Source: Bacteroides pyogenes (GTDB lineage: Bacteria; Bacteroidota; Bacteroidia; Bacteroidales; Bacteroidaceae). From it: a stretch of DNA of 64,000 bases. The position numbers and the translations under genes are program-made. The DNA lies in the NCBI RefSeq assembly GCF_014196225.1, contig NZ_JACIDI010000005.1, forward strand, positions 177,891 through 241,890, read 5' to 3'. Each line of letters begins with the position of its first letter. Within the stretch, counting starts at the first letter, position 1. The notes below the pieces were generated by a model that was not told where the DNA came from, did no database searches, and saw nothing but the letters and a program-made list of their open reading frames with translations. Positions 28,007 to 35,348 of this stretch are shown in pieces.

Positions 28007-28167
28007 GTTTGACAGGAACTTTGCTTGGTGTTAATGCTCGATATTGCTGATTTTCTTATTAGCAGCCCCGTGTTTGACAGGAACTTCGCTTGGTTTTAAT
28101 GTCAGATTCATTATAAACTCTAACTGATTGTACGTCCGTTTGACAGCAGCTTCGCTTGGTTTTGACG
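28007..28167. repeat. Three 30-bp direct repeats with 35-36 bp spacers (CRISPR-like)
   Basis: Units at 28007-28036, 28072-28101 and 28138-28167 begin GTTTGACAGG(C)AR and contain CTTYGCTTGG. Units 1 and 2 differ at two positions; unit 3 differs from unit 2 at four and is the most degenerate. The intervening sequences are unrelated, 35 and 36 bp long. The geometry fits a very short CRISPR array with a decayed last repeat, but there are no cas genes in the window. A regulatory repeat family of the VirE module is an alternative. Apart from these repeats the stretch 27886-28233 holds no gene. Confidence 0.5.
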
Positions 28168-28233
28168 GAATTCACCCTTTTTCTGCACAAAAACCTCCCC
28201 GAAAAAGCCCCTCCCATAATAAAAAAATAAATA

Positions 28234-28263
28234 AAAACAGTTCCACACGCCGGAACTGTTTTT
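28234..28263 (+). terminator. Bidirectional-looking terminator hairpin upstream of the VirE gene
   Basis: AAAACAGTTCC / GGAACTGTTTT with a 7-nt loop, A-rich before and T-rich after, so it could stop transcripts from either side. It would end any transcript of the repeat region and insulate the VirE promoter. Confidence 0.65.
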
Positions 28264-28277
28264 AAAAACCGCCGACT

Positions 28278-28345
28278 TATATTTGCCGCCGGAAAACGGG
28301 AAACGCCCTGCCCGCAGGCAAATGCGGAGAAGGGCGGACTCCCGT
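28278..28345 (+). promoter_or_regulatory. Candidate VirE-gene promoter and structured 5' leader
   Basis: TATATTTG (28278-28285) fits TAnnTTTG. The leader then folds into a long hairpin: ACGGGA/TCCCGT (28296-28301 with 28340-28345), CGCCCT/AGGGCG (28304-28309 with 28331-28336) and CCGCA/TGCGG (28312-28316 with 28323-28327), 17 base pairs in all with a GGCAAA loop. GTGAGGA follows. Such a leader could control translation of the gene at 28392. Confidence 0.5.
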
Positions 28346-28391
28346 GAGGAATAAATTATTTAACCTTATTATTAAAAAAAATCATCGTATT

Positions 28392-30734
28392 ATGAAAACT
28401 ATTGATGAGATTTTCGTTTCCGTATACGGAAGCGTGTATTCCCGCGAACCGCGGACGAGCTCTTTCCGGCAAGTGATGAGCGACTGTATCCAACCCGTAC
28501 ATGCTTCGGCTGTGGAAACCATCCGGAGGTATCACGCCGAAGGCGACAACGAAGCGGCGCAACGGCTCAAGCGCGCCCTGCCCTGCTTCACGCCCGCCGG
28601 CACGTTCGAGGGGGCGCATGCCGTCCGAAACTTCCGCAAGCCCAGCCACATCGTGGGGCTCGACTACGACCATGTGCCCGACCGCCACGCGCTCATCCGC
28701 CTCTGTGCCGACGACCCGCACACGGTAGCCGCGCTCGAAAGCCCCACCGACGGGCTGAAGGTGTTCGCCTACGTAGACAACATCGAGGGCCGATACCGCG
28801 AAGCGCAACGCCTCGTGAGCCGTTACTACGACCGCCTGCTGGGAATGGAGAGCGATCCCGCCTGCAAAGACGAGAGCCGCCTCTGCTATTTCACTTACTC
28901 GCCCGGCGGATACCTATCCACGTGGTTCGAACCTTTCGTGCTGCCCGAAGCCGAACCTTGCCTGTGCCCGGAAGGGCCTGCCCTACCCCAAACGGGTGGC
29001 GCCGGCGAATGGCCGGAAAAAGAAGAGGCGACAGCCGACCTGAAGCAGTTCCTGATGTCCTATATTTTCTTAAATCCGCTGACACCCGGAATGCGTCATA
29101 CCAACCTCTTCAAACTGGCCTGCGAAGCCTCCCGGAGAAGGTATCCCGAAAAAGCCGTTTTCCGTGAAATTTTGCCCCGATTCAGCGGTACGGACTTCTC
29201 CGAAAACGAGATTAAAAGGGTTCTTTCGGCTGGTTATCAGAAAGTTAATGAATCGAAAGAGGAACAGAACGCCCGCCAAAAGCACGTTTTTGAAAACGTC
29301 AAAACGCCAAAACGCCCCTATGACTGTTTTACAAACGATGAAAACGAGTCGGAACGTTACTGGGAAGGAGAAGAACTTCGGAAAACAACCCCTTTCTTTC
29401 CCGAAGATTTGTTTAAAAATCTTCCCAAAATGCTCAGCGAATGCATCGTGGAAGAAGAGGACCTGAGGCAACGCGACATCTCTTTCCTTGCTGACCTCAC
29501 TGCGCTCAGCGCCGCCCTGCCTTGCACTTTCGGCGTGTACAACCACAAGAAATACTCGCCGCACCTCTACAGCGTCGTCATCGCCCCCGCAGGCAGCGGA
29601 AAGAGTATCGTGCAGACCGGGCGTTACCTCATCGAAGAGCTGCACCGCGACATCCTGCGCCAGAGCGACCGGGCGATGAAAGCCTACGAACAGGCGCACG
29701 ACGCATGGCTGGCGAACGTACGGAAGCGCAAGAAGAAGACGGAGCAAGCGGAACAGCCGGAACCCGAACACCCACCCTTCAAGATGTTCATCATCCCCGC
29801 CACCACCAGCTACACGCGCATGCAGATGCAGATGCAAGACAACGGCAGCATGGGAAGCATCATCTTCGACACCGAAGCCCAGTCGCTCTCCACAGCCAAC
29901 CACCTCGATTGCGGCAACTTCGACGATATGTTGCGCAAAGCTTTCGAACACGAGAATATCGACTCCTCGTTCAAGAGCAACGGCATGCGCCCCATCTGCA
30001 TCTCGCACCCCAAGCTCGCCATGCTGCTCACAGGCACACCGGGACAGCTCGCCACCCTGCTCAACAGTTCCGAGAACGGGCTGGCAAGCCGCATCCTCTA
30101 CTACACCTATCGGGAAGCGCCCCGCTGGAAAGAGATGGGCGACCAGAGCGAATCGCTCGAAGACCGTTTCATTCCCCTCGCCCGGCGCGTCAGCGAGCTA
30201 TACCGTTTCTGCCTCGAACATCCCCTGTTGTTTCATTTCACGCCCAGACAGTGGAAACGCCTGAACCGCACCTTCGCCGGCCTGCTCGAAGACACCGTGC
30301 TTGCCAGCAACGACGATTTGCAGGCTGTGGTGAAGCGCTATGCCTTCATAGTGATGCGTGTCAGCATGATTCAAACCCGGATACGGCAGTTCGAGAACCT
30401 CGATACGGCCCCCGAAATCTACTGTTCCGACGTCGACTTCGAGCATGCGATGCAGCTCGTGCTCTGCTGCTACGAACACAGCCGGCTGCTACTCTCGTCC
30501 ATGACCTGCGAGAAAGCAGAACCTTTGAATAATCCTGACAAATATGCGGATTTTTTCAACTGTCTCCCGTCTGTTTTCACCACCGAAGAAGCGTATGAAG
30601 TCGCTGCAAACACCCAACTGAGCAAACGCACTGTCACAAGGCTGCTAAAGGGGTTAAACGGACTGAAAATCAACAAAATAAAGCATGGAGTCTATGAAAA
30701 GTTGCAAAAAAAAGGGGACATAGTGGCGTTTTGA
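28392..30734 (+). CDS. VirE N-terminal / DUF3987 primase-like protein
   Basis: 780 residues from the ATG at 28392; the in-frame GTG at 28344 lies inside the leader hairpin. Residues ~30-190 are a BT4734/VirE N-terminal domain (PCFTPAGTFEGAHAVRNFRK; HIVGLDYDHV), related to archaeo-eukaryotic primase folds. A linker rich in K and E follows. Residues ~360-770 are a DUF3987 P-loop domain with the Walker A-like APAGSGKSIVQTGRYLIEEL and a downstream IIFDTEAQSLS acidic motif. It is probably a helicase/primase-type protein of a mobile or formerly mobile module. It shares the locus with HU-like, smalltalk, amidase and DUF4248 genes, a grouping often seen in Bacteroides near capsule loci. The activity is not established. 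Confidence 0.88.
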   Translation: MKTIDEIFVSVYGSVYSREPRTSSFRQVMSDCIQPVHASAVETIRRYHAEGDNEAAQRLKRALPCFTPAGTFEGAHAVRNFRKPSHIVGLDYDHVPDRHALIRLCADDPHTVAALESPTDGLKVFAYVDNIEGRYREAQRLVSRYYDRLLGMESDPACKDESRLCYFTYSPGGYLSTWFEPFVLPEAEPCLCPEGPALPQTGGAGEWPEKEEATADLKQFLMSYIFLNPLTPGMRHTNLFKLACEASRRRYPEKAVFREILPRFSGTDFSENEIKRVLSAGYQKVNESKEEQNARQKHVFENVKTPKRPYDCFTNDENESERYWEGEELRKTTPFFPEDLFKNLPKMLSECIVEEEDLRQRDISFLADLTALSAALPCTFGVYNHKKYSPHLYSVVIAPAGSGKSIVQTGRYLIEELHRDILRQSDRAMKAYEQAHDAWLANVRKRKKKTEQAEQPEPEHPPFKMFIIPATTSYTRMQMQMQDNGSMGSIIFDTEAQSLSTANHLDCGNFDDMLRKAFEHENIDSSFKSNGMRPICISHPKLAMLLTGTPGQLATLLNSSENGLASRILYYTYREAPRWKEMGDQSESLEDRFIPLARRVSELYRFCLEHPLLFHFTPRQWKRLNRTFAGLLEDTVLASNDDLQAVVKRYAFIVMRVSMIQTRIRQFENLDTAPEIYCSDVDFEHAMQLVLCCYEHSRLLLSSMTCEKAEPLNNPDKYADFFNCLPSVFTTEEAYEVAANTQLSKRTVTRLLKGLNGLKINKIKHGVYEKLQKKGDIVAF
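29289..29324 (+). repeat. Left arm of a 36-bp inverted repeat with AAAACGYC octamers
   Basis: Within the VirE gene, TTTGAAAACG then tandem octamers AAAACGYC and CTATG. It is an inverted copy (32 of 36 positions) of 30717-30752 at the gene's 3' end. The coding segment gives FENVKTPKRPYD. Confidence 0.6.
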
Positions 30735-30752
30735 CGTTTTGGCGTTTTCAAA
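30717..30752 (-). repeat. Right arm of the 36-bp inverted repeat
   Basis: Inverted copy of 29289-29324, containing the VirE gene stop codon. The complementary strand reads as the same tandem AAAACGYC octamers. Confidence 0.6.
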
Positions 30753-30763
30753 TCCTCAAAAAA

Positions 30764-30795
30764 TCCCCGGGACGTTCGGAGAAGCGTCCCGGGGA
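30764..30795. terminator. GC-rich hairpin after the VirE gene
   Basis: Perfect 11-bp stem TCCCCGGGACG / CGTCCCGGGGA with a 10-nt loop, 30 bp past the stop codon. The T-run (six T) follows on the minus strand, so it is a better intrinsic terminator for leftward transcription, but it should also stabilise the VirE mRNA 3' end. Confidence 0.6.
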
Positions 30796-30869
30796 AAGCC
30801 TTTGATAAATAGTAAACTATTATTACATCATGAATGCGTTTAAACGTTTTGTGAAAAGCTCCGCCGCCT

Positions 30870-30976
30870 TTTTTTTCAAAACCCGTCGTGTTCGATGCCA
30901 AAGCCCGCCATGTTTTTTTCAAAGCCCGCCGTGTTCGATGCCAAAGCCCGCCGACTTTTTTTCAAAGCCCGCCGGC
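30870..30976. repeat. 43-bp tandem repeats (2.5 copies)
   Basis: Units at 30870-30912, 30913-30955 and a partial one from 30956 each start TTTTTTTCAAA and carry RCCCGYCG, TTCGATGCC and AAAGCCCGCC blocks. They fill the gap between the VirE and HU-like genes (30735-31126), where no gene is seen. Confidence 0.7.
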
Positions 30977-31061
30977 TTTTTCCCATCCGCAGCCTCCGGT
31001 TTTTCTTTTTCCCACCCCGTCAATGAACGTCATTGAGCGTCACGCCCGCATTCCGCTATGC

Positions 31062-31069
31062 TATCTTTG
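31062..31069 (+). promoter_or_regulatory. Promoter -7 box for the HU-like gene
   Basis: TATCTTTG matches TAnnTTTG, 58 bp before the ATG at 31127. A perfect inverted repeat CAATGA-ACG-TCATTG (31021-31035) lies 26 bp upstream and might bind a regulator. Confidence 0.5.
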
Positions 31070-31126
31070 CCATGTAATCGATTACCAACGTACTCAAAAC
31101 CAATGTTTAACCAAAAACAAATCATT

Positions 31127-31621
31127 ATGCAAAATTACATTGTCGTATCCCGTAAAAACCTGCAAAAACCGCAGGAATCCCCCAAGTTCTACGCCATGGC
31201 ACGCAGCGGCCGCAAAGTGAGCGTCAAAGATGTCTGCAAACGCATCTCCGAACGGTCGTCGTACTCGAAAGGAGAACTCGAAGGCTGCATAGGCGAATTC
31301 CTTATCGAAATACTGAACGTGCTGGGCGAAGGAAACATCGTGCAACTGGGCGACTTGGGAAACTTCCGCATGTCCATCAAAACCGGAACACCCACCAAGA
31401 CCGAGAAAGAGTTCACCACCTCGTGCATCAAACAGGGACGGGTGTTGTTCCATCCGGGCAACGACCTCCGCAAACTCTGCAAGACGATGGACTTCGTGCT
31501 CTACAAGCCCGACACCAAACCCGAAACGGAAGGAAAACCGAAACCGCCCGCAACAAGCGGTGACAATGCGCACGGAGGCGGCGGAAGCGGACTTCCCGAA
31601 GCTCCCGATCCGGGATTATAA
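31127..31621 (+). CDS. HU-related DNA-binding protein
   Basis: 164-residue protein of the Bacteroidetes HU-related family. The start is MQNYIVVSRKNLQKP at 31127; upstream in-frame ATGs at 31058 and 31103 overlap the promoter region. An N-terminal strand is followed by the HU fold: helices in VSVKDVCKRISERSSYSKGE and GCIGEFLIEILNVLGEGNIV, then LGDLGNFRMSIKTG at the start of the arms. The C-terminal ~30 residues are a Pro/Gly/Lys-rich tail. It is expected to bind and bend DNA. It is paired here with the VirE-like primase protein and the amidase. The function of the module is unknown. Confidence 0.9.
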   Translation: MQNYIVVSRKNLQKPQESPKFYAMARSGRKVSVKDVCKRISERSSYSKGELEGCIGEFLIEILNVLGEGNIVQLGDLGNFRMSIKTGTPTKTEKEFTTSCIKQGRVLFHPGNDLRKLCKTMDFVLYKPDTKPETEGKPKPPATSGDNAHGGGGSGLPEAPDPGL

Positions 31622-31725
31622 TCCCTCTCTTTCGCATTAACCTTCGTCCGTCTATCTCTATATTCTCTTTATCGACGAAGATTATAATCCCTCTCCTTCG
31701 CCTTGACCTCCAAAGTCGAGGCGAA
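31614..31725 (+). repeat. Direct repeat and hairpin after the HU-like gene
   Basis: GATTATAATCCCTCTC followed by YTTCGC occurs at 31614 (spanning the HU-like stop codon) and again at 31680. The second copy runs into a hairpin TTCGCCTTGAC / GTCGAGGCGAA (31697-31707 with 31715-31725), one G-T pair, 7-nt loop, likely a terminator or mRNA end before the smalltalk ORF. Confidence 0.5.
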
Positions 31726-31771
31726 AGAAAAAAGTACAGAACACAAGTAAAAACTTAATCTTAAAAAAATC

Positions 31772-31870
31772 ATGAAAAAACAAGTCGTCAAAAACATTCT
31801 CCAATTCATCATCACAGTAGCCACAGCCATCATCTCCGCCATCGGAGTAGTCTCCTGTATGGGCCATTAA
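31772..31870 (+). CDS. Smalltalk-type small membrane protein
   Basis: 32-residue protein, MKKQVVKNILQFIITVATAI onward, ending VVSCMGH. A basic N-terminus and one hydrophobic helix with a late cysteine match the Bacteroides 'smalltalk' family, tiny proteins found between HU-like and amidase genes. The cysteine at residue 29 is preceded by VVS, so lipid modification is conceivable. It lies 11 bp before the amidase start, so both are probably translated from one mRNA. Its role is unknown. Confidence 0.8.
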   Translation: MKKQVVKNILQFIITVATAIISAIGVVSCMGH

Positions 31871-31881
31871 CCGTTCGTGCC

Positions 31882-32340
31882 ATGAAACAGTCCGCAGAAC
31901 AATATCTCCCCCGTGAGATCAAGCTACTGGTCATCCATTGCAGCGCCACGCGCTGCAATGTTCCCTTCCCTGTCGAGCGTCTTCGTGAAAGTCATCTCGC
32001 ACGAGGTTTCCGCGACATCGGCTACCACTTCTACATCACCCGCGACGGCAGGCTGCACCACTGCCGGCCCGTGAGCGAGCCCGGAGCGCATGTACGCGGA
32101 TTCAACCGCCACAGCATCGGCATCTGCTACGAGGGCGGGCTCGATGAGCAAGGACGCCCCACAGACACCCGCACCCGCATGCAACGGCTGGCGCTGGCCG
32201 ACCTTCTCAGCATCCTGACCTATCAATACCCCGATGCCCTGATCGTGGGGCACAACCAGGTCACCGCCGACATCCGCAAAGCCTGTCCCTGCTTCGACGC
32301 CCGGAAAGAGTACGAATGCCTTCAAGGCTCCCCCAGGTAG
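31882..32340 (+). CDS. N-acetylmuramoyl-L-alanine amidase (Amidase_2)
   Basis: 152-residue zinc amidase of the T7 lysozyme/AmpD type that cuts the lactyl amide bond of peptidoglycan. Motifs are LLVIHCSATRC (zinc His), DIGYHFYITRDG, HVRGFNRHSIGICYEGG and a second zinc site near DIRKACPCFDAR, where the catalytic K/C positions lie. HNQVTADIRKACPCFD replaces the common HRDLSP-K-CPGFD form, which is normal in this Bacteroides subfamily. There is no signal peptide, so export would need lysis or a phage-like route. It closes the module and overlaps the convergent DUF4248 gene by 19 bp. Confidence 0.92.
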   Translation: MKQSAEQYLPREIKLLVIHCSATRCNVPFPVERLRESHLARGFRDIGYHFYITRDGRLHHCRPVSEPGAHVRGFNRHSIGICYEGGLDEQGRPTDTRTRMQRLALADLLSILTYQYPDALIVGHNQVTADIRKACPCFDARKEYECLQGSPR

Positions 32341-32546
32341 CGGGTGATCAGCCTCACCTCCCTGGCCGTGAAAGCCTTTGTTTTCGGATGGTAATTCGTT
32401 TGGCGCATCTCCTGCATCAACGGTTCGCACCGGCGCATCCACCGCCTCAGCTTGTTCACCGCCACCCCCGCTTCGAGGTCGGGGAAATACATCCTCGCCA
32501 GTTCGTTTTTATCATAACATTTTACTACAAAATCATTCAATTCCAT
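32322..32546 (-). CDS. DUF4248 small protein
   Basis: 74-residue protein (MELNDFVVKCYDKNELARMY; AVNKLRRWMRRC) of the DUF4248 family, mostly helical and basic, with a helix-turn-helix-like LARMYFPDLEAGVAVNKLRR segment. It is common next to VirE/HU/amidase modules, usually as here in opposite orientation to the amidase. The 3' ends overlap by 19 bp, so the two transcripts are antisense to each other at their ends. The function is unknown. Confidence 0.85.
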   Translation of the reverse strand: MELNDFVVKCYDKNELARMYFPDLEAGVAVNKLRRWMRRCEPLMQEMRQTNYHPKTKAFTAREVRLITRYLGEP

Positions 32547-32572
32547 ACTGTCTTTTCCATAGGTTTTACCCT

Positions 32573-32662
32573 ATAAAGATAATAAATAAGCGGCTGAATC
32601 CCAAGAGATCAGCCGCTTATTTATCAATTATTTTCGCTATTCGTCAGGTCGTTTTTCTTATC
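32573..32662. repeat. 90-bp direct repeat, left copy (contains terminator)
   Basis: 87 of 90 bases match 35259-35348. It contains a perfect 16-bp stem ATAAATAAGCGGCTGA / its complement with an 11-nt loop (32582-32624). It lies just downstream of the restriction endonuclease gene and should end the restriction-modification transcript. Confidence 0.9.
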
Positions 32663-32692
32663 CGAAAATGCTATGCTCCTTTAATCCATAAA

Positions 32693-33634
32693 CTAATTTC
32701 TTGGTCCGATAAACCGATCTCCATTGAAGTGAATCATATGATCCGGATTTTCTGCGATCCAAACTTCTGTTTCCCATGCAATGTCTGCCACATGTTTCTT
32801 AAATTCAGTCTTATCAGGGAAAGCTGTAACATACACTTTCCCCGCTTTACATTCTTTTGTGAAATCTTCCAACTCAATTACACGTTTCGGAGATACCGGA
32901 CCGTGTGAGGTAACCACCTCAATTAAAAACAGCCACTCTTTATAGCTATCATAAATAACAATATCAGGCAATTTGCTATGTTCGGTTATTGGAATGCCGA
33001 TTTCTTTTAAAAGCTCCTTGTTGCAATAAAGATCTTTATTGGCCGTATCACCGATATAAAGAACCTTCGAACCTGACGCAAAACGAGGGGCAAACTCATT
33101 AATGACCATTGCTTGTATTTCATTATGCTTACCCGGAGATAATTTAAACTCCACACCTTCAATGGTAACCGGTATCATTTCCATCATACGATTTTTCTCA
33201 TATTCCTCAATCAATCGTCCGACAGCATTATTAAAGCTCTGAGCTTTAGTTTTCCATTCTCCGGTATTATATGATTTTATCACTTCACAAGCTTCTTCTG
33301 TCAATTTATAATGGGCATTCGGGCTATTTACCGGTAAAGCCGGATTATCAGGATTGTAATCTACAATACGTGCTTGCAAAAACTGATGAAGCACCTGGCG
33401 TCTGAAAGTTTCCCGTGTGTTGGGAGCATACGGTTGTTCCTTTTTATAGTTCCTATTGACAAACGCCATAATATCCTTACTGATTTTTAAGCTGTTGCGA
33501 GTAGTATCTGTCCACTTATCCTTCTCCTTCAGTCCGCATAACGCAAGTAAAGTCAGAGCGGAAATTTCATTCTGCTGTGCGGGTGGTAACCCCAATACAG
33601 ACAATATTTCTTGTGCTTCACTTATCTTACTCAT
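32693..33634 (-). CDS. BsuBI/PstI-type restriction endonuclease
   Basis: 313-residue type II endonuclease of the BsuBI/PstI family, whose known members cut CTGCAG. The N-terminal half is a helical recognition-type domain (TRNSLKISKDIMAFVNRNYK). The C-terminal half carries LYIGDTANKDLY (~192-203) and the PD-E-x-V catalytic core LPDIVIYDSYKEWLFLIEVV with D224 and E239, then TSHGPVSPKR, a family hallmark. Length fits the family (~315). It starts 1 nt after the methyltransferase stop (TAGTATG), so translation is coupled and the methylase is made first. The gene pair is AT-rich and bracketed by direct repeats, signs of acquisition as a unit. Confidence 0.93.
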   Translation of the reverse strand: MSKISEAQEILSVLGLPPAQQNEISALTLLALCGLKEKDKWTDTTRNSLKISKDIMAFVNRNYKKEQPYAPNTRETFRRQVLHQFLQARIVDYNPDNPALPVNSPNAHYKLTEEACEVIKSYNTGEWKTKAQSFNNAVGRLIEEYEKNRMMEMIPVTIEGVEFKLSPGKHNEIQAMVINEFAPRFASGSKVLYIGDTANKDLYCNKELLKEIGIPITEHSKLPDIVIYDSYKEWLFLIEVVTSHGPVSPKRVIELEDFTKECKAGKVYVTAFPDKTEFKKHVADIAWETEVWIAENPDHMIHFNGDRFIGPRN

Positions 33635-33635
33635 A

Positions 33636-35192
33636 CTACATGAAATATTTATTTACAATTTTATTTACGTTCACCATAGAATAATCATTCGTGGCAATTA
33701 AGTCTTTCCCAATACTCTTAATAACTTCAAGAGGAGGCATGGGCATTTCTCTCAGTTCCGTAGCACTGACATTTACATTCCCGTTGAATGTCCTGAAATA
33801 ATTATCAAACAAATCACTATTCAATAAAGCGGCTATTCCCATTACCTCCATACGATTCAAATGTCCTTTAGGACGATAAATATAATTCAGTTTGTTTTCT
33901 ATTCCTACGTAGCCGCAAGAAGTCATATTGCCAAAATAAGGTGCGGCAATTAACCGGCTGCTATCGTCTTTAGAACTAAAACGCCGCAAAAGGACATAAT
34001 TCTTATTGGGCAATAAAGTTGATACAGAACTTGCATTTATACGGATAAATTGCGGTTTTCCTTCTTTTACAACAGGATGATCTGCCAACATCTTTACCAC
34101 ATTATGCAGCCAATATAATGAAGTGGTCTCCTCTTCGGCAGTATCACATAATTGTTCCTTTGACCGAAAAGCCACTACCGGACCGGTAGAAATCTGAATA
34201 TGGTATTTATTCAAGTTACCATTCCATGACTTGAATAGCTTAATAATTTTCTCGTCTCGAAGATTGACGGGCAAATGCAATATCTGTTCTTTTGAAGTAA
34301 GGTCAATAATTTCTTTCTGCCGTACAGTTCTAATTACAGAAGCAGCTAGATCAAAAAGTCCTTCGCTATATGATAATATAATATTATAATCCGTTTCCTT
34401 TTTAGGGGAACACTTCATTATAAGTGTTTCCTGAAGAACATTATCTTTTGAGAATGTATCTTTCCTTGTATTGAAGAGATGAATAAAGTCTATCTGCACA
34501 TGCTCGAACAAAAAATTACGGAACAAACGGAAATATCTTCCCGAAGTAAAACTTCTTGGAGTGATATATATCATCTGACCTTGTTCAGTAAGCAGCAAGG
34601 CCGACACAGCCATAAATATCGAATAAATATTGGGTTGTCCGTCTATAATGCGTTGAGCTGCCTTTGCCCTTTTATCTTCCTTAGAAAGTTTGAAATAAGG
34701 GGGATTCGATATGATTAAATCAAATTTCTGTAAGTTGTCTACTTTTTCGTAAATCGTATCAGCATATAACACTGAATAATTGGACAAAATAAAGTCCTTA
34801 CAAGATGAATGACAATCAATGCGAACATTATGACGCTCTCCCCATGTTGTCAGATATTCCAGCACCCTTTGTAATGCCGGCATAAGATTTTCATCGGTTT
34901 CGTATGCAACTAGCTCTATTCGTTTTACCTTTGATTGCAAAACCAGACTCTCAATTGCCGCACAGGACAACAAAGCAGTTCCGCATCCCGGATCTAATAT
35001 GGTAATGGAATCTTTGTCACAATCGATTTGTTTGCTCATAAAGTGACCGATAGATATAGGCGTAAAAAACTGACCATTACTTTTTTTGAAAGTAGCGCTA
35101 ACCGTATCAGCATATAGTTTGCCTATTCTATCGGCATAGTGGGTAGGTAATTCATCCTGATAAGGCTTTATTTCAGACCAGCTTATATTCAT
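33636..35192 (-). CDS. N6-adenine DNA methyltransferase of the PstI/BsuBI-type system
   Basis: 518 residues from the ATG at 35192. Motif I is ITILDPGCGTALLSCAA (~63-79), motif IV is LIISNPPYFKLS (~159-170), and FKKSNGQFFTPISIGHFMS is the motif X-like opening of gamma-class N6-adenine methylases. It is expected to protect CTGCAG from the partner nuclease encoded 1 nt downstream. The frame is open to 35255, but those extra codons are low-complexity and start 4 bp from the right direct repeat. A TAnnTTTG box (35198-35205) lies only 6 bp before the chosen ATG. Confidence 0.92.
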   Translation of the reverse strand: MNISWSEIKPYQDELPTHYADRIGKLYADTVSATFKKSNGQFFTPISIGHFMSKQIDCDKDSITILDPGCGTALLSCAAIESLVLQSKVKRIELVAYETDENLMPALQRVLEYLTTWGERHNVRIDCHSSCKDFILSNYSVLYADTIYEKVDNLQKFDLIISNPPYFKLSKEDKRAKAAQRIIDGQPNIYSIFMAVSALLLTEQGQMIYITPRSFTSGRYFRLFRNFLFEHVQIDFIHLFNTRKDTFSKDNVLQETLIMKCSPKKETDYNIILSYSEGLFDLAASVIRTVRQKEIIDLTSKEQILHLPVNLRDEKIIKLFKSWNGNLNKYHIQISTGPVVAFRSKEQLCDTAEEETTSLYWLHNVVKMLADHPVVKEGKPQFIRINASSVSTLLPNKNYVLLRRFSSKDDSSRLIAAPYFGNMTSCGYVGIENKLNYIYRPKGHLNRMEVMGIAALLNSDLFDNYFRTFNGNVNVSATELREMPMPPLEVIKSIGKDLIATNDYSMVNVNKIVNKYFM

Positions 35193-35197
35193 AATTG

Positions 35198-35205
35198 CAA
35201 AATTA
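35198..35205 (-). promoter_or_regulatory. Candidate -7 box directly before the methyltransferase ATG
   Basis: Minus-strand TAATTTTG fits TAnnTTTG. With the usual 6-8 nt to the RNA start, the mRNA would begin at or beside the ATG (35192), implying a leaderless message. No -33 TTTG is evident. Confidence 0.3.
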
Positions 35206-35258
35206 TAAAAAAACTTTGTATTCTTCTTATGAATGTATTTTTTCTTCGTAAGCATCCG

Positions 35259-35348
35259 ATAAAGACAATAAATAAGCGGCTGAATCCCAAAAGATCAGCC
35301 GCTTATTTATCAATTATTTTAGCTATTCGTCAGGTCGTTTTTCTTATC
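35259..35348. repeat. 90-bp direct repeat, right copy (capsule operon terminator)
   Basis: Partner of 32573-32662, with three mismatches. The perfect 16-bp stem is at 35268-35310. The repeat ends 4 bp inside the wzc-like gene (stop codon at 35344), so this copy is the native terminator of the capsule operon. Confidence 0.9.

Noticed and set aside
30830..31220. Plus-strand frames with repeated SPP/FFK motifs between the VirE-like and HU-like genes
   Set aside because: The apparent protein repeats come from the 43-bp DNA tandem repeat; the frames run through the HU-like promoter.
25263..32546. A prophage, because of the phage-type Gp37/Gp68 protein and the lysozyme-like amidase
   Set aside because: No integrase, portal, terminase, capsid or tail genes are present; the amidase belongs to the HU/smalltalk/DUF4248 module that is common in Bacteroides chromosomes.
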